Shown: positions 58,420-64,000 of the stretch, one piece after another | Layout of the letters: the number at the start of each line of letters is the position of its first letter | How positions within the stretch are numbered: the stretch's first letter is position 1 | Assembly (NCBI GenBank): GCA_014898425.1 | Contig: RCSZ01000009.1 | Location: 1,426,001 to 1,490,000, forward strand | Length of the DNA stretch: 64,000 nucleotides | From: Botryotinia globosa | Lineage: Eukaryota; Ascomycota; Leotiomycetes; Helotiales; Sclerotiniaceae | Reading direction: 5' to 3' | Translations under genes and position numbers: made by a program | Notes under the pieces: model-generated | Told to the model about the DNA's origin: nothing | Seen by the model: only the letters and a program-made list of their open reading frames with translations | Databases searched by the model: none

Positions 58420-59524
58420 ATGATCCTTACACGATTGCCGATACGATCCGCAAGGAAGCAATTAGATGCTTCAGCTTGTATGCTATGCCAATGGCGTTCA
58501 TTTACTACTACATATCGACGTTGGGACGAAAAGAAAGAGACGCCATCACCGGTGCCAGAAACTCCTTCAGCTCTAGATGAAGCCCCAAGAGCTTCGGGCA
58601 AGAGGGTGGAAAGCTTTACGCCTAAGCCTTTGGATCGAGCAATTGGAATTCCGCAACCACCGAGAGCAGGTCAGAATAGTGGAGTGGACAATAGGTCAAT
58701 GCAAGAAAGAAGAGATGATTTCGTCAATTGGGACAAGCATCTTGAAAAGCGCAAGAAATTGTGAGCGTCGCTTGTATAAAACGATGTGTGCAGGTCACTA
58801 ATATCAAGGATTCAGGACTGCCGCAATGGCCAAACCATATTACAGAGAATGGAGCAATATGAAACATCATAAGGGAAAATCCTTCCTGGCACCTCCTCGA
58901 ATCTTCAAAGCCGATCGCGCGCTCTATTTCCCTAATCTAAGCGGTCGAACTTTAGAACCAGACTCTACGCTATATGAAAATACAACACCCATACTAGAGG
59001 GCAAGGTCTCAGTTGTGTCCGTATTCAGTGGCGCATGGGCAGAAAACCAGGCGGCTACATTTGCATCTGAGAAGAGCAACCCAGGTTTACATGAGGTGTT
59101 TAGAAACAACAAGGAATTGGCGCAAATGGTACACATCAACATCGAAGAGAACTATCTGAAAGCTATGCTCATCAAATTTTTTCGGTCGAGTTTAAGGAAA
59201 AGGCTGCCAAAATGGATGTGGAAGAGATATTTTGTCGTCCGGAAGGGTCTTACGGATGAGATGAAAGATGCTATAGGTCTATTAAATAGTAAGGTCGGGT
59301 ACACATACATTCTAGATGGGGATTGTAAGATTAGGTGGGCGGGCAGTGGTCCTGCCGAAGAATACGAGAAGGACGTCTTGGTCAAGAGTGTTTCCCGACT
59401 CTTGGAGGATGCTAAAGCACCCCTCGCGCAAAAGAGACTGGAAAATGGTGCACAGCAATCAGGGGATGCTGCTGCAAAGAAGGAAAGTAAAGAAGATGCA
59501 GCAAAAGCTGGACATCGAGCATGA
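58420..59524 (+). CDS. atp10: Mitochondrial ATP synthase assembly factor ATP10
   Basis: Assists assembly of subunit 6 into the Fo sector at the inner mitochondrial membrane. Exons are 58420-58760 and 58816-59524, giving 349 residues. The start at 58420 opens a basic presequence (MILTRLPIRSARKQ...RWRSFTTTYRRW-like). The body shows the family segments KPYYREWSNMKHHKGKSFLAP, VSVVSVFSGAWAENQ, HINIEENYLKAMLIKFF and YTYILDGDCKIRWAGSGPA. The intron has the branch sequence CACTAATAT. An acceptor seven bases earlier in AAGGATTCAG would break the frame. It is convergent with GOS1 (123 bp between stops). Confidence 0.93.
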
Positions 59525-59647
59525 TATTCCTGAATGTACCCATTCTTATACTGTACAACAATCTGGACATATCCCCAGACCGATCCACTCTAAACGCCTT
59601 GCCTGTGTTCTCATTACCATGAAATGCATCGTGCTATCCTATCCTCC

Positions 59648-60441
59648 TCACATAAAGTACAAAAACATCAAGAAGCAAAATGCGATAAAGCTGCCCATAA
59701 TAATCCCATCTCTCCTCTTCTTCGCACTAATCCTCCCAATTAAACTATTCAATCCCGGTACCTGACTTGCAGCCCCAGTGATCCTCCGATTAATACTGGC
59801 TAGCGTTTCTCTCTGTAGCCCAAAACTCTCATTAACAGCATAAGCTTGGCTCAGCACACTGTCCGTCATGTTATGACTATTCTCAATACGACTTCTTTCC
59901 CCCAACATATAATCCGCTTCTGCGGCTTCTGGATTATTGCTATGATATGCGTCGATATCGGATCGCACATTAGAGAGTAAGTTTGCGCGGTTGCGAGCTT
60001 CAGAAATGGAGGAACGAATGCGCGAGAGTTCACGACGGTGATCGAGGAGGATTTCTCGGTGACGTGTAAGATTATTTTGACGGGTTGCAGAGGCTGTGAG
60101 GGAAGAGTCGCTGTCGAGGAGGCGGGAGAGTTGCGATATCAGATTTTCTCTCTAAAACGTAAGTGTGAGACCAAGTTCTTGAGCTTGCAGTGAGGATCTA
60201 TTCACCTTTTCTAGAATTTCTTGTAGCTTCATTTCAGTGGATCTTTCATCTTCTGAAGGCTTTGGGGGAATGTTGGAAACGGCTGAGAATTGTGAGTAGG
60301 TATGGAATAGTGTCTCTGTCTGCCCGGGTCGTTAGTTTCGTGGGCGATAGCTATTGGAAGGTATATATGATTTACTTGTGTTTCCAACGACCTAGCTTGT
60401 TGACGAAGCTGTGCCCAACCTGTCCCAGTAGATGTAGACAT
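59648..60441 (-). CDS. gos1: Golgi SNAP receptor GOS1 (Qb-SNARE)
   Basis: Mediates fusion of intra-Golgi and endosome-to-Golgi vesicles. Exons are 60376-60441, 60206-60319 and 59648-60151, giving 227 residues, close to yeast Gos1 (223). The protein starts GTGWAQLRQQARSLETQTETLF, the conserved Habc N-terminus. The middle has RENLISQLSRLL and LTRHREILLDHRREL. The SNARE motif lies in ERSRIENSHNMTDSVLSQAY to RETLASINRRI. The C-terminal anchor is GIIMGSFIAFCFLMFLYFM with three residues or fewer on the lumenal side. The intron sizes are 56 and 54 nt. Confidence 0.94.
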
Positions 60442-61183
60442 CGTCCCTGAATTGAAATATAAATTGGTGTGTTTGTTTGCTTTGCAATGATTTATCGCAT
60501 TTGCTGTTGGCGCATTAGTATTATTTTGTGATGCTGGGTTACGTCGCTGCAGCCGGATAATAGGCGGCCCGCCCCTTCTTTGTCGCATCATCAAGTGAAC
60601 CAATCATTTTGCTTGCTCATCAGAACGTATTCTTTCCTATCAACATTACTGAATCAAATACACACAAGTTCTCTTGAAATTACTCAATTATGTTTATCTA
60701 ATGACAGCACCTATATTTTAATACTCTAGGATAACACCGAGAAAGTGGAATTTTGATGTCCCTGTTTTATCGTCCTGCTAGAAGGATCCTAGGATCTTTG
60801 CTGTAGTTTATTGATTTGTGACTTTGTATATAGGTAAGCGAGTGTCGTGGAGGGTATTTGTCTACCTAGGTAAGTTTTGTAACAATAATCAAAATGAGCG
60901 CGGAGAAGGTCACGGAAGTTTTAAGTAATATTTATCATTTTCTGCATAATGCTAGAGTGCATTTACATATGAAATATCAAGTTTGAAAACCTGGGCACTA
61001 TTCTCTTCAAAAAAACAGGAACGCCAGCCCAAAACATAACCACGCAGAACCATGCCATCAGTCTTTGAGATATCTCGCAAAAATAAGAAGCTCTCATATG
61101 CAATCGTCAAGCCCATTACGAACCCTTCTATCAAATCGCTTTCCTAAACGCCTGTATGCTTGTAGTGACCTGCACCGATCTTA
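60442..61183. other. Intergenic region, GOS1 to MOB gene
   Basis: 742 bp with no recognisable gene. It holds the GOS1 promoter and the 3' region of the MOB gene, and one short CTACCTAGGTA palindrome at about 60864. Confidence 0.4.
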
Positions 61184-62948
61184 TTAACCGGCAGCTTGAA
61201 GAAGTCTCTCTCCGGCCTTAAGATTCGCACAAGCGTAAGCCTTAGACTCGGGTGGAAACGTTCCATTGGCAGCCCAGAGGTCAATCAATGGTTGCATGGG
61301 CTCTAATTCATGTGGCTTCAGCATGTCAATCTCGGTTGCTGTCAAAACAAAGTGACTAAAGCAACTATTCATGTGCTTGTCGAGGTTAAGATGGTAGAAA
61401 GGCTCAATGAAGTGTCCCCAGTAGAGATGAGCATAGACTCGGAACATTTGTCTAAAGATGGTTTGGCATACATCAACAAATTCTTGTGGAAATCCACTGC
61501 TCTTGCCGATCCAATCACCAGCTCCGGCGAGTTGGGAGAGAGAGGTTGTGAGTGTGGTTGGGCCAGCGGGAATGGGTGTGTTTGAACCAGGAGTGTTGAC
61601 TCCACCAGAAGCGTAAGTTGAGCCAGCAATTTCAGGGCCGGCACTGTTGTGACAGTATGAGATTCCGGCAGGATCGGTGGGGAAAATAGCGGTATTATCA
61701 ATCTTTCCAGAGATCCAGCGCTGCATGAGGGAGATGTACTCGTGGGCCGGTACTTCGACAGGCTCTCTACGTGAGTTCAACCATGTGAAAGAGTGGTTTC
61801 TAGTAAAACTTATCAGATATCAAATCGGTAGGTCTTAGAAAATGCAGGCTTACGCGCCGGCAGACATGCGGGGGCAAGTCTGGGGGTTACAAATGGTGTT
61901 ACCATCTTCTTCTTTTTCATGAATTACCCGAACAAAGTTCCACAAGATACGATAATGTTCAACCACTACGATTGTTAGCACATGACTGCGAGCTCCTCCT
62001 CATTGTCTTACCTTGATGGGCAATCCACTCTCCAGGCTCAACTGTCTTTGGGCGAGCAGACAATGTCATAAAATTACCCTTAACAATGTGCTTAGCATAA
62101 GCATTATTAAGCCAGAGTGGCTTTGGACGAGGAAGGTTGTAGGCGGCTAGTGGATCATTGCCTGCAGGGGGGGCTTGCTGATCATCCACGGACATGGTTT
62201 GTGAGAGCGAAGGCGAGTTGGGGAGTGGCGAGATGCGGGGTGCCACATTGGCGGGTGACGAAGAATTGACGGGGGAATTGCCTGTAGGAGAGGTTGGCGA
62301 AACTCCGTTAAGTCCACCCGGACTCTTTGCGCCAGAACTCTTACCACTACCACGAAAGCGGCCACTTCTACAAACACAATTTTGTTAGCAATTTTCTCTG
62401 TCAAGTTGGCTGGAAGCAAAAGATAGAATATTACACAAGCTTGGAGAACGGCAAGAATGAGTGGAAAGTTTTAGGAAGACGCAAAATAACAAATACGAAG
62501 GGCACAATGCATCAATGACAAATCTGGAGAGCAGATATGCCTTCAGTCAAATAAACACATATAATAGGGATCATTTTTAGAAGAAAATATGATCGCCTTG
62601 CTGATAGAAAGCTTCCCTTTTGCCAGCCTTAGAAGACTTGACACAGACGAGATTGCTCCTGAGGCTCCTCGTCTGATAATGCAACTCAAGCAACTTGCTT
62701 GCTGACAGGTCGTGTGAGCAGAGACAAAGCTTCTGTGGCGGTGACAATGAGCCAACTTCTCATATCACTCCACCCTAAATGAAATGCTCTCCATTAATCG
62801 AACATTTTCCCCGTCCATATTTTACAACTAGTGAACCCAAGTGGTAAAACAGTCGAGTATCACCACAGGAGCTCCAAATATCAAAAGGCAATCAAAACGA
62901 CAAGTGAGAAAATCCGACCACGTACATTCCTGAAAACAAGTTTGACAT
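61184..62948 (-). CDS. MOB family kinase coactivator (probably MOB2-type)
   Basis: MOB proteins bind and activate NDR/LATS kinases that control polarity, septation and mitotic exit. Exons are 62926-62948, 62012-62367, 61854-61965 and 61184-61799, giving 368 residues. The MOB core begins at WLNNAYAKHIVKGNF. Zinc ligands are visible as CNPQTCPRMSAG and the HLYWGHF His pair, and the C-terminus is FVLTATEIDMLKPHELEPMQ. A Ser/Pro-rich N-terminus and a 40-residue Gly/Ser/Thr insert in the core are extra to the minimal fold. Exon 1 encodes only seven whole codons (MSNLFSG) and is followed by a 558-nt intron, so the 5' end is the least certain part. MOB1 or MOB3 identity is not excluded. Confidence 0.85.
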
Positions 62949-63513
62949 ATTGCTGAATCTTTCAAAGTCAGACAATTTATCGAATCTCAAAAATTACCAA
63001 GATGACTCAGTAAGGTCGACTTTCAAAATAAAAGGTGGTTGAGTGGAGAGGTAGTTGAAAAATGGTGGTTTGTATTTGATATCAAGTAGGAATAGGAGAC
63101 AAACAGAAAAGCTTAGGAAGTCTTGAATAGATTAGCGTCGGGTTCTTCCTTAATGTTCTTCCGTCCACTCTATCCAAAATTTCCTTGATCATTGGTTAAC
63201 AATCCGAGAAGGCGGTGTATCACTTCTTGCTGCTTTGTATCCTCCACTTGTATCAGATATTTGGTATGTCTTCATTCACCAATTGATTGTCTAGCACAGC
63301 TAAAAGAGGTGTCGTATTGGAGACGATTCACTGGGCACGTACAATTTGATTCGATTTTACTCACAATCTATCACTTTCAACGATACCTATCAAAGCTTCT
63401 CTTATTCGCATCTAGCTATACGCGAAGTTTACGAAGTACGATACGACGGAATTTCGCGATTTACCTTTTGGCCATTTTTTACTTCACAACCATAAATACA
63501 TACACCATTTGAA
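62949..63513. promoter_or_regulatory. Divergent promoter, MOB gene / LEO1
   Basis: 565 bp between outward-facing starts, AT-rich, with no recognised operator. The 63192-63512 plus frame ends at a stop just before the LEO1 ATG and is leader sequence. Confidence 0.4.
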
Positions 63514-64000
63514 ATGGCGTCCAATTCAGAAGATGAAGTTATGAACAATATCTCCGATGTTGATGAGGAGGATGATCTATTTGGAGATGTTCCTGATGAG
63601 GAGCCAGAGACCGCACCACCACCCCGGGTGTTGAGTGACGCAGAATTGGATTCGGGAGACGATGAGGGGCGCGACGATAGAATACCAGATAGGGTCGATG
63701 AGGAAGAATTACCGGCGGAAGATACTCGAAATGCGCGGATTCTCGAAGCTGATATATTCAGACACCCAGTTCCGAGACCTTCAGATGGAGAAGTAAATGC
63801 GCCTCATTCCAATCATCTTTTGTGCACATAGCTAATAATTTCACAGTTCCATACATTTCGCCTTCCAAAGTTCTTTGGAATTGAGCCTCGAGAATATAAT
63901 CCTGAGACTTTTGAAATCCCCGTCTCCGATCACCACGCCTCGACCCAATCCGCAAATTTCTCTGCCAGGAATGTTGCCGAATCAACGATCCGCTATCGCA
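63514..64000 (+). CDS. leo1: LEO1, Paf1 complex subunit (5' part only)
   Basis: A subunit of the RNA polymerase II-associated Paf1 complex, which promotes elongation and histone modification. Exon 1 is 63514-63792; exon 2 begins at 63847 and runs off the window. The acidic start (MASNSEDEVMNNISDVDEED) precedes a Pro-rich segment. The conserved LEO1 domain begins in exon 2 at FHTFRLPKFFGIEPREYNPETFE. About 144 residues are visible; yeast and fungal LEO1 are around 400-550, so most of the gene is missing here. The 54-nt intron has GTAAAT/CACAG borders and is in phase. Confidence 0.9.

Overview
The window is nuclear DNA of a filamentous ascomycete. The genes carry short introns (mostly 50-80 nt) with GTAAGT/GTATGT donors. 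The repertoire is typically fungal: a Zn2Cys6 regulator, an NCS1 permease of the FCY2 type, a Bre4-like ER transporter, cyanamide hydratase, endopolyphosphatase and a HeLo-domain protein. Moderate GC, AT-rich pogo-like miniature elements and scattered TAGG/CCTA tracts suggest a leotiomycete such as Botrytis or Sclerotinia. That assignment is inference, because no marker gene was compared.

Layout. 0-14 kb: a vacuolar Ca2+-ATPase (+) converges on a class I sirtuin (-), followed by a ten-exon Bre4-type transporter (+) and tRNA-Trp. 14-31 kb: a sparser region with a SAM methyltransferase, a 413-bp inverted-repeat MITE, a purine-cytosine permease, two identical tRNA-Ser(AGA) genes in opposite orientation, endopolyphosphatase, cyanamide hydratase and an orphan Zn2Cys6 regulator divergent from ERB1. 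31-45 kb: ERB1, a small unknown protein, a 2OG-Fe(II) oxygenase, a HeLo-pseudokinase protein, the cargo receptor ERV29, verprolin and a mitochondrial membrane protein of unknown role. 45-54 kb: a region of unclear coding potential, a CHORD-CS co-chaperone, a glutaredoxin-like protein, an HpcH/HpaI aldolase and a 3-kb gene-poor stretch. 54-64 kb: gluconokinase, branched-chain E2, ATP10, the Golgi SNARE GOS1, a MOB kinase coactivator and the 5' part of LEO1.

Most genes are housekeeping and unrelated in pathway, and many share divergent promoters (sirtuin/Bre4, Zn2Cys6/ERB1, verprolin/mitochondrial protein, CHORD/glutaredoxin, E2/ATP10, MOB/LEO1). Exon structures were worked out by hand; every multi-exon model reported keeps phase across all junctions and has GT-AG introns. 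The most noteworthy item is the 560-residue HeLo protein at 37775-39457. Its C-terminal kinase-like domain lacks the catalytic Asp and the DFG motif, a domain pairing that recalls the necroptosis executioner MLKL.
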